Assembly (NCBI RefSeq): GCF_002803605.1
Contig: NZ_PHRG01000002.1
Coordinates: forward strand, 62,001-126,000
From: Acinetobacter pseudolwoffii
GTDB taxonomy: Bacteria > Pseudomonadota > Gammaproteobacteria > Pseudomonadales > Moraxellaceae
DNA length: 64,000 nt
Direction: 5' to 3'
Below, piece after piece: positions 20,594 to 29,710 of the stretch. Under the pieces are notes generated by a model that saw only the letters and a list, made by a program, of their open reading frames with translations, was not told where the DNA came from and made no database searches. Each line of letters opens with the position of its first letter. The first letter of the stretch is position 1. Position numbers and translations under genes: made by a program.

Positions 20594-20956
20594 TTAGTTC
20601 TTCCATTCAAACTCGCTAAAGCTTTCCTGCTCTTTGAGCGAGCTTTCTACTGCTTGTGCAAGCTGATTGAGCAGACTTCGTTCGGCAATACGATCGAGCC
20701 AATCTTGTTCTTCTTCAGGATATGAGGCAATTTCACAGACCAGATGCCCCTGCTCATCTCTGGTTTCACAACTCACAGATAAGGGCAATGCATGTTCATC
20801 CACGCTCACCGCAACCTGAGCACCACTTTGACTTAAGGTCTGAAAGCCATGTTTACCTAATGTTTCGGCAAGAAAATGCGCTACATATTCCTGGGTTTCC
20901 TGACCATCCCGGGGTTGCTGGCTTTGTGTATTGGCCATGAATTTTAATTTTCGCAT
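20594..20956 (-). CDS. Conserved hypothetical acidic cytoplasmic protein
   Basis: This 120-residue protein lacks a signal peptide or membrane helix. It is rich in Gln and Glu, with a predicted alpha-beta layout: an N-terminal amphipathic helix (EYVAHFLAETLGKHGF), beta strands (VAVSVDEHALPLSVSCE, HLVCEIASYP) and a C-terminal helix. No family recognised. The first ATG has AGGA 8 nt upstream; a second at 20938 (MANTQSQQ) lacks one. It is separated from tyrA-aroA by a terminator and lies upstream of the GNAT pseudogene on the same strand. Confidence 0.7.
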   Translation of the reverse strand: MRKLKFMANTQSQQPRDGQETQEYVAHFLAETLGKHGFQTLSQSGAQVAVSVDEHALPLSVSCETRDEQGHLVCEIASYPEEEQDWLDRIAERSLLNQLAQAVESSLKEQESFSEFEWKN

Positions 20957-21011
20957 CGCTACATCCTAATGGCTTTTTTCTTGTATGGGTTTAGCATAAG
21001 CAATATAAACA

Positions 21012-21039
21012 AAACAGCCAAGCAAAAGCTTGGCTGTTT
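21012..21039 (-). terminator. Terminator of the aromatic operon
   Basis: AAACAGCCAAGC pairs with GCTTGGCTGTTT around AAAA, a 12-bp perfect stem, 17 nt beyond the tyrA-aroA stop. Confidence 0.8.
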
Positions 21040-21055
21040 CACATAATTTTAAAAA

Positions 21056-23302
21056 TTATTCTGAAACTTGAATAGGCAAACCTGCAATTGAGGTCAGTTC
21101 TGTAAAGGTCGGGAAACTGGTGGCTACCGTTTCCGTACCGACAATCTTGATCTGCTCCGAATTACGTAAACCGGCAATCGAAAAACTCATTGCAATGCGA
21201 TGATCATGATGCGATTCAATTTCACCACCGGTAAAGATTGGCGACCAGTCACCTGATTTGCCCTTCCCTTCGATAATAATGCCATCTTCAGTTGGGGTAC
21301 AGTCAATGCCCATGGTTTGCAGGCCATCTGCCATCACCTGAATACGGTCCGATTCTTTTACGCGAAGCTCGGCAGCACCGGTCAAAATCGTCTGACCTTC
21401 GGCACAGGCAGCAGCAATAAACAGCGCCGGGAATTCATCAATCGCCAATGGCACCTGATCTTCAGGCATATGAATGCCTTTAAGCGTACGCGTACCACGA
21501 ATACGGATATCTGCAATCGGTTCACCGCCAGCAATGCGTTCATTTTCAACGGTAATGTCCGCACCCATCTGTTTCAGGATTTCGATCACGCCAGTACGGG
21601 TCGGGTTGATACCAACAGCCTCTAAGGTCACATCCGAATTTTCAGTAATCGCAGCGCCGACCATAAAGAAGGCCGCAGAAGAAATATCAGATGGCACCTG
21701 GATATTGGTTCCGACCAGCTTTCCACCACCTTGTAATGAAATACGATTGCCTTCGGTTTTCACCTCATAACCAAATGCACGCAACATACGCTCAGTATGG
21801 TCACGGGTTGGTTCAGGTTCAGTCACTGCGGTTTCGCCATTTGCCCATAGGCCCGCCAGCAAAATACCTGATTTTACCTGCGCTGATGCCATTGGCAAAT
21901 CGTACTGAATGCCTTGTAGTTGCTGGTTGCCTGTAATCGAGACAGGCGGAGTTCCACGTTCACCCGTGGTCTGAATCAGTGCACCCATTTCACGTAAAGG
22001 CTTGGCAATACGTTCCATTGGGCGTTTAGATAGGGATGCATCACCGGTCATCACTGAATCAAATTTCTGCGCTGCCAGCATACCGGACAGCAAACGCATT
22101 GAAGTACCTGAGTTGCCCATATAAATGGCAGACTGTGGCGCTTTAAGACCATGCATACCGACGCCATGAATGGTGACTTCACCATTTTTAGGGCCTTCGA
22201 TGCTGACGCCCATATCACGAAAAGCCTGCAAAGTTGCCAGTGCATCTTCACCTTCAAGGAAACCAGTCACATGTGTTGTACCTTCAGCGATGGCACCAAA
22301 CATGATCGAGCGATGTGACACAGATTTGTCACCTGGCACGGTAAATTTACCTTGAAATGTCTTGGCACCCGGCTGAATGGTAAATTGTTGTGTCACTTTA
22401 TTTTTCTCCATGAAAGGTTTCTTGGCGAGCATATGGTTGAAATGCTGGCGAGCTGCCTGCGCATGACCCAATAAGCCCATCAATGCTTGGGAATCTTCAT
22501 CTTCGATCAATTTGCGAATCATCGCGAGCTGCTGTTCAAAGCCATCTACGGCATTCAGAACTGCTTTTTTGTTGGCAAAAAAGATGTCATGCCACATTTG
22601 TGGATCACTGGCGGCAATCCGCGAGAAATCACGGAAGCCACCGGCAGCATAACGAAATATGTCTAAGTTGTCTTCACGTTTGGCCAGTTGTTCGACCAGA
22701 TTAAATGCCATTAAATGCGGAAGATGACTGGTATGTGCCAGCACTTCATCGTGCTTGTCCACATCCATGCAAATCACTTCGGCTTTGGCCGCTTGCCACA
22801 GTTGAATCAGCTTCTCCACGGCCCAATCGCTACTGCTTGGCAGTGGCGTCAAAATTACCTTGTGATTGGCAAATAGATCGACTTTTCCTGCATGTACACC
22901 GGTATGCTCTGCACCTGCAATCGGATGACCCGGCACAAAACCTGCTGGAAGCTGGTCACCAAAGACCGCTTTAGCCGCATCGACCACATTACCTTTGGTA
23001 CTTCCCACATCAGTAATAATGACATTTTCCGTCAAATACGGCTGAATCAGCTCAAGTACTTTTTGTGTGGCACGTACCGGCAAAGCCAGAACAATCAGAT
23101 CTGCACCTTTGATTGCATCTACAGGATCGGCATAGCCTTCAGAAATCAGACCAAGTGCCTTGGCATCTTCCAAAGTCTTGGACGAACGTGTCGATGCCAC
23201 AATGTCATTGGCCAAGTGCTCGGCTTGAATGACACGCGCCAGGCTTGAACCAATCAGTCCAAGCCCGATAAATGCAACTTTTTCAAACAATGGCTGCGAC
23301 AT
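21056..23302 (-). CDS. Bifunctional prephenate dehydrogenase / EPSP synthase (TyrA-AroA fusion)
   Basis: Residues 1 to about 295 form a prephenate dehydrogenase: NAD-binding GLGLIGSSLARV, DVGSTKG, and GHPIAGAEHTGV near 125. From about residue 310 to 748 comes a full EPSP synthase: VPGDKSVSHRSIMFGA, GNSGTSMRLLSG, KRPMERIAKPLREMGA, and RVKESDRI near the C-terminus. The first domain makes 4-hydroxyphenylpyruvate for tyrosine; the second is the sixth shikimate step. They are separated by about 15 residues with an internal Met near residue 298, but the frame is continuous. The gene follows hisC by 3 nt and is the end of the pheA-hisC-tyrA/aroA block; this fused form is known in Acinetobacter and relatives. 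Confidence 0.95.
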   Translation of the reverse strand: MSQPLFEKVAFIGLGLIGSSLARVIQAEHLANDIVASTRSSKTLEDAKALGLISEGYADPVDAIKGADLIVLALPVRATQKVLELIQPYLTENVIITDVGSTKGNVVDAAKAVFGDQLPAGFVPGHPIAGAEHTGVHAGKVDLFANHKVILTPLPSSSDWAVEKLIQLWQAAKAEVICMDVDKHDEVLAHTSHLPHLMAFNLVEQLAKREDNLDIFRYAAGGFRDFSRIAASDPQMWHDIFFANKKAVLNAVDGFEQQLAMIRKLIEDEDSQALMGLLGHAQAARQHFNHMLAKKPFMEKNKVTQQFTIQPGAKTFQGKFTVPGDKSVSHRSIMFGAIAEGTTHVTGFLEGEDALATLQAFRDMGVSIEGPKNGEVTIHGVGMHGLKAPQSAIYMGNSGTSMRLLSGMLAAQKFDSVMTGDASLSKRPMERIAKPLREMGALIQTTGERGTPPVSITGNQQLQGIQYDLPMASAQVKSGILLAGLWANGETAVTEPEPTRDHTERMLRAFGYEVKTEGNRISLQGGGKLVGTNIQVPSDISSAAFFMVGAAITENSDVTLEAVGINPTRTGVIEILKQMGADITVENERIAGGEPIADIRIRGTRTLKGIHMPEDQVPLAIDEFPALFIAAACAEGQTILTGAAELRVKESDRIQVMADGLQTMGIDCTPTEDGIIIEGKGKSGDWSPIFTGGEIESHHDHRIAMSFSIAGLRNSEQIKIVGTETVATSFPTFTELTSIAGLPIQVSE

Positions 23303-23305
23303 GAA

Positions 23306-24397
23306 TTAAGCTTTTGCCTCTAAACCCAATACTGTAGCAAGCGCGCTTAAGAATTTCGCGTTTTCTGCTTCAGTACCAATCGATACACGAATGTGGCTGG
23401 AAATACCGACCGGACGTACAATCACCCCTTGTTTCAGCAAACCGTTGAAGGTTGCTGCTGGGTCTGCCTGTACATCAACCAGAATAAAGTTAGCACGAGA
23501 AGGCACATAGTTCAGACCCAAAGCCTTAAAACCTGCTTCAAGTTGCGCCATACCGGCTTTATTTACTTCGCGAGAACGCGCGATAAAGTCTTCATCTTTC
23601 AGTGCAGCCACCGCAGCGACCATGGCCAAATGATTGACGTTAAATGGCTGACGAATACGGTTTAAATAATCGGTCACTTCAACCGATGCCAAGGCAAAAC
23701 CGACACGCAGTGCAGCCAGACCATAGCACTTCGATAAAGTACGGCTGACAATCAGATTTGGATATTGTTGCAGGAATTTCAGGCTATTGAAATTTTCCGG
23801 GAAATATTCCACATACGCTTCGTCTAGCACCACAATTACATTTGCAGGAACTTTTTGCATGAAAGCTTCAAATTCAGCTTCTTCGAACCAGGTTCCGGTT
23901 GGATTGTTCGGGTTTGCAATGAAGACGAGTTTGGTATTGTCCTGAATGGCAGCCGCCATTGCTTCCAAGTCATGCGAGAAGCCTTTTGCTGGTACTTCGA
24001 TCGCTTGTGCATTAATGGCTTGAGTCACCAATGCATAAACTGCAAAGGCATGCTGGCTATACACCACCGAATCATTTTCTGAAACGAATGCGCGGGCAAA
24101 CATTTCCAGTAAGTCGTTTGAACCATTCCCCAAGGTAATTTGATCGTGATTAAAACCAAACTGGGCCTTAATCTGATCTTTCAGGATAAAACCACCACCG
24201 TCCGGATAACGGCCAATTTCAGCAATTTCTGCAGCTACTGCTTCTTTGACTTTATCTGAACAACCCAGCGGGTTTTCATTTGAAGCCAGTTTGACGATAT
24301 CGGTAAGCCCCAACTCGCGCTCAAGTTCACTGATCGGCTTACCCGGTTGATATGGCTTTAATTTTGAGATGCCTGAATTGGCTGGAACAAACGACAT
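23306..24397 (-). CDS. hisC: Histidinol-phosphate / aromatic aminotransferase
   Basis: This 363-residue class I/II PLP enzyme has the HisC signatures: SNENPLGCSDKVKEA near residue 40, GNGSNDLLEMFARAF, IANPNNPTGTWF, VVLDEAYVEYF, and the PLP lysine in SRTLSKCYGLAALRVGF near 220. Within the aromatic supra-operon this type (HisHb) is thought to serve both histidinol phosphate and aromatic keto acids. It lies 3 nt before tyrA-aroA and about 67 nt after pheA, consistent with co-transcription. Confidence 0.93.
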   Translation of the reverse strand: MSFVPANSGISKLKPYQPGKPISELERELGLTDIVKLASNENPLGCSDKVKEAVAAEIAEIGRYPDGGGFILKDQIKAQFGFNHDQITLGNGSNDLLEMFARAFVSENDSVVYSQHAFAVYALVTQAINAQAIEVPAKGFSHDLEAMAAAIQDNTKLVFIANPNNPTGTWFEEAEFEAFMQKVPANVIVVLDEAYVEYFPENFNSLKFLQQYPNLIVSRTLSKCYGLAALRVGFALASVEVTDYLNRIRQPFNVNHLAMVAAVAALKDEDFIARSREVNKAGMAQLEAGFKALGLNYVPSRANFILVDVQADPAATFNGLLKQGVIVRPVGISSHIRVSIGTEAENAKFLSALATVLGLEAKA

Positions 24398-24463
24398 TTT
24401 AGACTTCCAATTTTAAGTATAAAACAGTGGTCAGCACCCTCGCCCTGACCACGGATAGCTGAC

Positions 24464-25573
24464 TTAAAGTACAGCTGCAGGATATGAACCGAGTACGCGA
24501 ACTTCTTTGACCAAAGGACGAATTTCTTCAATGGCTGCTTTCACGTGTTCCTGCTCAATATGGCCTTCAAGATCAATGAAGAACACATAAGCCCATTTTT
24601 CAGGAAGTGCAGGACGGGTTTCAATACTGGTCAGACTGATATTGTGCTTGGCAAATGGCGCCAGAATTTCCAGCAATGCACCAGCACGGTCATGTGCAGA
24701 AATCAGTAATGAGGTTTTATCATTGCCACTTTGAGGCACTTTTTCACGGCCAATCACCAAGAAACGTGTGGTATTTTCCGGATTGTCCTCAATATTGCCA
24801 TGCATAATTTCAAGATTATAAATACTTGATGCAATTTCAGAAGCAATCGCAGCAGAATGCCATTCATTTTGAATACGGCGCGCAGCCTCAGCATTAGAAT
24901 TTAAAGCCACACGTTCTACACCCGGATAATGCGCGTCTAGCCATTTACGACATTGCGCCAAAGTCTGCTGATGTGCATAAATCTGTTTAATACTGTCTTT
25001 ACGGGTATTTTCAGAAATCAGAAATTGATGATGAATCGGCAATTCAACTTCGCCAATCACATTCAGGTTCGAAGTTTTAAAACAGTCCAGGGTATGATTG
25101 ACTACACCTTCAGAGGAATTTTCCACCGGCACCAAACCATAATGGGCACTGCCCGCCTCGACTTCACGGAAGACTTCATCAATTGTCGGTAAAGGTCGAA
25201 CCACCGCATCATGACCAAAGTGCTTGAGTACCGCAGAATGGGTATAGGTTCCGACTGGCCCTAGAAACGCAATACTTTGCGGAGCTTCAAGCGCAAGACA
25301 AGCGGACATGATTTCACGGAACAGACGTGCCATGGTGGTGTCGGACAATGGCCCTTCATTACGCTCCATGACATTGCGCAACACCTGTGCTTCACGTTCT
25401 GGGCGGTAAAACAGCGGACTTTCTTCTGAAGCAAACTTTGCTTTTGCAACTGCTTCAGCCAAACGTGCCCGGCGGTTAATCAATTGCTGGATTTGCTGAT
25501 CAACAGAATCGATATCCTCACGAATTTTTGCCAAATCAAGAGAAGTCGTGGTGTTTTGATCGTCGTTGATCAT
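24464..25573 (-). CDS. pheA: Bifunctional chorismate mutase / prephenate dehydratase (P-protein)
   Basis: The first 100 residues are an AroQ-type chorismate mutase (LAKIREDIDSVDQQIQQLIN). Next is prephenate dehydratase (FLGPVGTYTHSAVLKHFG near 110; the catalytic NTTRFLVIG near 275). An ACT domain ends the protein, with the phenylalanine-sensing ESRP motif written ETRP here. It makes phenylpyruvate and is normally inhibited by phenylalanine. Two starts are possible: ATG 25591 (AAGG only 3 nt upstream) and ATG 25573 (GAAGG about 11 nt upstream); I chose 25573, giving 369 residues. It heads the aromatic block. Confidence 0.95.
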   Translation of the reverse strand: MINDDQNTTTSLDLAKIREDIDSVDQQIQQLINRRARLAEAVAKAKFASEESPLFYRPEREAQVLRNVMERNEGPLSDTTMARLFREIMSACLALEAPQSIAFLGPVGTYTHSAVLKHFGHDAVVRPLPTIDEVFREVEAGSAHYGLVPVENSSEGVVNHTLDCFKTSNLNVIGEVELPIHHQFLISENTRKDSIKQIYAHQQTLAQCRKWLDAHYPGVERVALNSNAEAARRIQNEWHSAAIASEIASSIYNLEIMHGNIEDNPENTTRFLVIGREKVPQSGNDKTSLLISAHDRAGALLEILAPFAKHNISLTSIETRPALPEKWAYVFFIDLEGHIEQEHVKAAIEEIRPLVKEVRVLGSYPAAVL

Positions 25574-26061
25574 TGTTATGTCGCCCTTCATAAACCTTAT
25601 CTGTTCAGTATAACAATAGTGAGCTTTAAAATGTTACGCAATATGACATTGCTAGATTAAGTCTTAAAAACAGACAGTTGGTTTTAACCACTCATCGCTT
25701 TTAGTCATATCTGGTAACATTTAGTTCAGCATTTTGGCTTGATTTACATTATCAAATTGTAAACTTAGCCTCTCCATCTTAACTGATTTTAATGAATATG
25801 AAATATCACTATTTCTTAATCTATATAGCGGTTTTAAGCATAAGAAAATTAAAATAATAGCTTTGTACTTGTCTTTTTTGACCTATTAAAATCTGAGATA
25901 TCTTTCACAATAAAATGCACGCTCCTCACGCTCATCTCTCTTATTTAATATTGATTTTCCTAAATTTTTTACATGAAATTACTACTCTGTTACAAAGTAG
26001 AGACGTTTTTTCAACCTTTAACAGCTAGTCTAATTTAAATCATGAGTTGGGGGGATCAATC
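25574..26061. other. Intergenic region between pheA and the DJ-1/PfpI gene
   Basis: About 490 bp, AT-rich, between divergent genes. On the minus strand upstream of pheA a TTGCGT/17 bp/TATTGT pair or an overlapping TATACT could serve as promoter, neither strong. I see no leader peptide typical of phe attenuation and no ORF of note. Confidence 0.4.
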
Positions 26062-26580
26062 ATGCCAAAAAGAATAGCAGTACTTATAACAAATAATTTT
26101 GAAGACCAAGAATACCTAGAGCCAGTGGCTGCCTTGCTGGCTGCCCATCATAGCGTCTGCAATATCGAACTTAACGCAGGCAAAGTGGTCTATGGGCTGC
26201 ATGGCTGTTCTGCCGTGACCATCGACCGTGGCATCGAACAAATCAGTATTGATGACTTTGATGCCTTGCTGATTCCAGGGGGCGAATCTGCGGTTTCTCT
26301 CTCTACCGATGTTCGGGTGCTACAGTTCATCCATGCCTTCAATCAGGCCAAAAAAGCTATTTTCAGTTTATGTGATGCATCCTTATTACTGTGTGAAGCA
26401 GATGTGCTGAAAAATCGGATTATTACCAGTATCCGGGCGCATGCGAGTCGCGTACAGCATGCGGGTGGAACCTATTATGATGTAGAACTGGTGAATGATA
26501 ATAACCAGTTGATCTCATCGCGCCTGCCCAATGATCTGCCCATTTTTATTCATGAATGTTTGAATGTCTTGAAATCATAA
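26062..26580 (+). CDS. DJ-1/PfpI-family protein
   Basis: The 172-residue product has the class I glutamine-amidotransferase-like fold: ITNNFEDQEYLEPVAAL (the conserved acidic helix start), DALLIPGGES near residue 75, and a nucleophile elbow IFSLCDASLLL with Cys near 112. In active PfpI/HchA-type members the Cys is usually followed by His (AICHG); here it is Asp, so protease or glyoxalase activity is doubtful. GGGGGGA lies about 6 nt before the ATG at 26062, which decides the start over an in-frame TTG at 26047. It is a single gene ending before a strong bidirectional terminator. Confidence 0.85.
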   Translation: MPKRIAVLITNNFEDQEYLEPVAALLAAHHSVCNIELNAGKVVYGLHGCSAVTIDRGIEQISIDDFDALLIPGGESAVSLSTDVRVLQFIHAFNQAKKAIFSLCDASLLLCEADVLKNRIITSIRAHASRVQHAGGTYYDVELVNDNNQLISSRLPNDLPIFIHECLNVLKS

Positions 26581-26622
26581 AATTTAAAACAGAGTCACGG
26601 CTCTTTGCTATAGCTTGCCTGT

Positions 26623-26654
26623 AAAAAAAGAGTCCTTAAAAAGGACTCTTTTTT
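26623..26654. terminator. Bidirectional terminator, DJ-1 gene / acyl-CoA dehydrogenase
   Basis: AAAAAGAGTCCTT and AAGGACTCTTTTT arms around AAA, with A- and T-runs on both sides, placed between convergent genes. Confidence 0.85.
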
Positions 26655-26664
26655 CATTAATAAA

Positions 26665-27807
26665 TTAACGTCCTAACAGACCACGCGCTACAATTTCTTT
26701 CATGATTTCATTGGTACCGCCATAAATCCGTTGAATACGGGCATCGACAAAGAAGCGTGAAATTGGATATTCAGTCATGTAGCCATAACCACCAAAGAGC
26801 TGAAGCAGATTGTCAGCAATCTTCATCTGCATATCGGTAGAAAAACTTTTCAATGCCGCTGCAGTTTCGACATCCAGTTTCCCTTGCATATAAAGCTCAA
26901 GATTCTGGTTATAAAAAGCTGCGGTCGCCAATTCATCAATTTTCGCTTGTGCCAAAACAAAACGAGTATTCTGGAATTGACCGATGGCCTGACCAAAAGC
27001 CTGACGCTCTTTCACATATTGCGTGGTCACATCAATAGAACCACGAATTGCACCCAAGGCTGTTGCTGCGATGGCGGTACGCTCACGCGGTAATTCCTGC
27101 ATCAAATAAGCAAAACCCTGCCCCGGTTGACCGAGCAACTGGTTTTTCGGCACCTTGACATTGTCAAAGAACAGTTCCGAAGTATCTTGCGCATGCAGGC
27201 CAATCTTGTCCAGATTAGTGCCTTTTTTAAAGCCTTCCAGATGCGTGTCGGCCAGTAACAAAGAAACGCCTTTGGCACGCGCTTGCGGATCGGTTTTGAC
27301 TGCCAGTACCACCAGGTCTGCATGCTGACCATTGGAAATAAAGGTTTTTGAGCCATTTAATACATAGTAATCATCCTGCAAGATGGCACTGGTACGCATG
27401 GCTTGCAAGTCTGAGCCGGCACCTGGCTCGGTCATACCAATCGCACCGACCACTTCACCGCTCACCATTTTCGGCAACCAGTGTTTCTTCTGCTCTTCAG
27501 TTCCAATGTGCAAGATATAGGGTGCAGCAATATCCGAATGACAGGACAATCCTGTAGAAATGGCACTGTATCCGGCACGTGCAGACTCTTCAATCAGCAT
27601 CAATGAATAATCGGTTGGCACCCCATAGCCGCCATATTCCTCCGGAACATCGACACACAAGAAACCATTTTCACCAAGTGCATTCCAGACTGAACGTGGC
27701 ATCAGGCCTTCGTGCTCCCATTGTTGATAATACGGTGCGACATGTTCATTCATAAAGCGTTTAAAATTGTCGCGGAATAATTCTAGATCGGCATCGTAGG
27801 CAAGCAT
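26665..27807 (-). CDS. Acyl-CoA dehydrogenase
   Basis: This 380-residue flavoenzyme shows ACAD signatures: GAIGMTEPGAGSDLQAMRT (FAD and substrate binding) near residue 120, RQAFGQAIGQFQNTRF near 260, QLFGGYGYMTEYPISRFFVDARIQRIYGGTNEIMKEIVAR at the end with the catalytic Glu within the IYGGTNEIM segment. It oxidises acyl-CoA in the alpha-beta position and passes electrons to ETF. Substrate length cannot be read from sequence. No fatty-acid or branched-chain degradation partners flank it. Confidence 0.93.
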   Translation of the reverse strand: MLAYDADLELFRDNFKRFMNEHVAPYYQQWEHEGLMPRSVWNALGENGFLCVDVPEEYGGYGVPTDYSLMLIEESARAGYSAISTGLSCHSDIAAPYILHIGTEEQKKHWLPKMVSGEVVGAIGMTEPGAGSDLQAMRTSAILQDDYYVLNGSKTFISNGQHADLVVLAVKTDPQARAKGVSLLLADTHLEGFKKGTNLDKIGLHAQDTSELFFDNVKVPKNQLLGQPGQGFAYLMQELPRERTAIAATALGAIRGSIDVTTQYVKERQAFGQAIGQFQNTRFVLAQAKIDELATAAFYNQNLELYMQGKLDVETAAALKSFSTDMQMKIADNLLQLFGGYGYMTEYPISRFFVDARIQRIYGGTNEIMKEIVARGLLGR

Positions 27808-27915
27808 TCGGTTGTCCTTATACTGTTTATCGTTTTATTTCCTGTTTTACAGACTATCTACTTTCAGCTTTACTGTCATGTACTGGCATCTATCTTTTAC
27901 TAACTTTGCAGTCAA

Positions 27916-27945
27916 TAAAAAAGGAAGCCGAAGCTTCCTTTTTCT
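27916..27945 (-). terminator. Terminator of dctA
   Basis: AAAAAGGAAGC and GCTTCCTTTTT arms around CGAA, 15 nt beyond the dctA stop, with T-runs in both directions. Confidence 0.8.
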
Positions 27946-27959
27946 TTCAAACATTAGAA

Positions 27960-29303
27960 TTAATGGGCGTTATTGCCTTCTTGCGCCATTTTTTCATCAA
28001 TTTCTGATGGATTTGCCAATGCATAGTTCAGCTTGTCCATATCGAGCTGGCCTACCCATTTTGCAACAACCAAAGTCGCCAAAGAGTTACCCACCAGATT
28101 GGTCAAGGCACGCGCTTCAGACATGAAACGGTCAATACCGAGAATCAAGGCCAGACCTGCAACAGGAATATTACCCACAGCAGCCAAGGTTGCTGCCATC
28201 ACAATAAAGCCAGAACCCGTGACACCTGCCGCACCTTTAGATGAAATCAACAGTACCAGAAGAAGGGTAATCTGATGAGACAAATCAAGTTGTGTATTGG
28301 TCGCCTGCGCAATAAAGATCGCAGCCATGGTCAAATAGATTGAAGTTCCATCTAGGTTAAATGAATAACCGGTTGGAATCACCAGACCTACCACTGATTT
28401 TTCAGCACCAGCAAGTTCCAGTTTTTTCAACATACGTGGCAATACTGATTCTGAAGAAGAAGTACCCAGTACAATCAGCAGTTCTTCACGGATCAGGCGA
28501 ATCATCTTCATGATACTGAAACCCGCAAAACGCGCAATTGAACCCAGTACGATGAAAATAAACAGTACGCAGGTGATATAGAAACAAATGATCAACTGTG
28601 CCAGCTGAGCAAGCGAACCAATACCATATTTACCAATGGTAAAGGCCATCGCACCAAATGCACCGATTGGCGCCAGTTTCATTATCATGTTCACAATATT
28701 GAAGAATACATGTGAAATCTGGTCGATGAGTTTCAGGACTGGCTTGCCTTGATCACCCAGCTTATGCAGCGCGAAACCAAAAATGATCGCGAACAACAGA
28801 ACCTGTAGAATTTCGCCTTCCGCAAATGCGCCTACCACCGTATTTGGAATGATATTCATCAGGAAGTCGATCGTCGACTGTGACTCACCTGTAGCGACAT
28901 ATTTGCTGATGCCCGTGGTATCCAGTGATGCAGGATCAACGTTCATGCCTACACCTGGCTTGACGATGTTAATCACCACCAGACCGATGACTAACGCAAT
29001 CGTGGAGACGATTTCGAAGTAAAGTAAAGCAACACCACCAGTTTTACCCACTGATTTCATGCTTTCCATACCCGCAATACCGCTGACCACGGTACAGAAA
29101 ATCACCGGTGCGATGATCATTTTGATCAGGCGGATAAATGCATCACCCAGCGGTTTAAGCTGTTCACCCAAGCCAGGAACATACTGTTCTACACCATTGA
29201 TAATTTGCGTACCACTCGGCGAGAAATGCCCGACCAGAATACCTGCAATAATAGCCACAATCACCTGAAAATACAGTGACTTATAAATCGGTTTTTTCGC
29301 CAT
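27960..29303 (-). CDS. dctA: C4-dicarboxylate:cation symporter DctA
   Basis: The 447-residue protein is very close to E. coli DctA over its length: [58 protein letters not shown] (the serine-rich re-entrant loop), [19 protein letters not shown], and [20 protein letters not shown]. It imports succinate, fumarate and malate with protons or sodium. Compared with E. coli it has about ten extra residues near position 30 and an Asn-His C-terminus. The gene stands alone with a 400-bp upstream region. Confidence 0.92.
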   Translation of the reverse strand: MAKKPIYKSLYFQVIVAIIAGILVGHFSPSGTQIINGVEQYVPGLGEQLKPLGDAFIRLIKMIIAPVIFCTVVSGIAGMESMKSVGKTGGVALLYFEIVSTIALVIGLVVINIVKPGVGMNVDPASLDTTGISKYVATGESQSTIDFLMNIIPNTVVGAFAEGEILQVLLFAIIFGFALHKLGDQGKPVLKLIDQISHVFFNIVNMIMKLAPIGAFGAMAFTIGKYGIGSLAQLAQLIICFYITCVLFIFIVLGSIARFAGFSIMKMIRLIREELLIVLGTSSSESVLPRMLKKLELAGAEKSVVGLVIPTGYSFNLDGTSIYLTMAAIFIAQATNTQLDLSHQITLLLVLLISSKGAAGVTGSGFIVMAATLAAVGNIPVAGLALILGIDRFMSEARALTNLVGNSLATLVVAKWVGQLDMDKLNYALANPSEIDEKMAQEGNNAH

Positions 29304-29710
29304 AATAAATCTACTTGAACGATATCTGAAAATAAAAAGACCATTTTGAGAAATGCACTGATCTGTTCATCTGCTCTGAAGATGAACTGGATCAAATCTC
29401 AATAGGCTCAAGAGAATGTTCAAAATGAAAATCAGCCACGCATTCAATCTGACGCGCAGCATCAGACCAAAGTATTAAATGGGAGAAAGAGATTAAGAAA
29501 ACTTAAACAAACTCTAAAAATTGTCTGAATTTTACTGAAAAATCCCATTAAATGTGCATAAAGTCTTATGCAATTGCCTGCTTTTTGCTCGCATTGAATT
29601 AGACATTAGTCGATAATCAGATTTAAATGCCTGTTTTCCGTATACTGAAAGCTTTGTTAATTTTAGACCCTCCTCATTGATCCCAATATTTGCTGCAAGC
29701 TGTATAAGTT
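29304..29710. other. Intergenic region between dctA and the YbiB-type gene
   Basis: About 400 bp shared by divergent genes. I looked for a sigma-54 promoter (GG-N10-GC), as used by dctA in pseudomonads, and did not find one. No ORF or strong hairpin. Confidence 0.4.

Noticed and set aside
29304..29710. Sigma-54 promoter before dctA
   Set aside because: No GG-N10-GC element with flanking consensus was found on the relevant strand.
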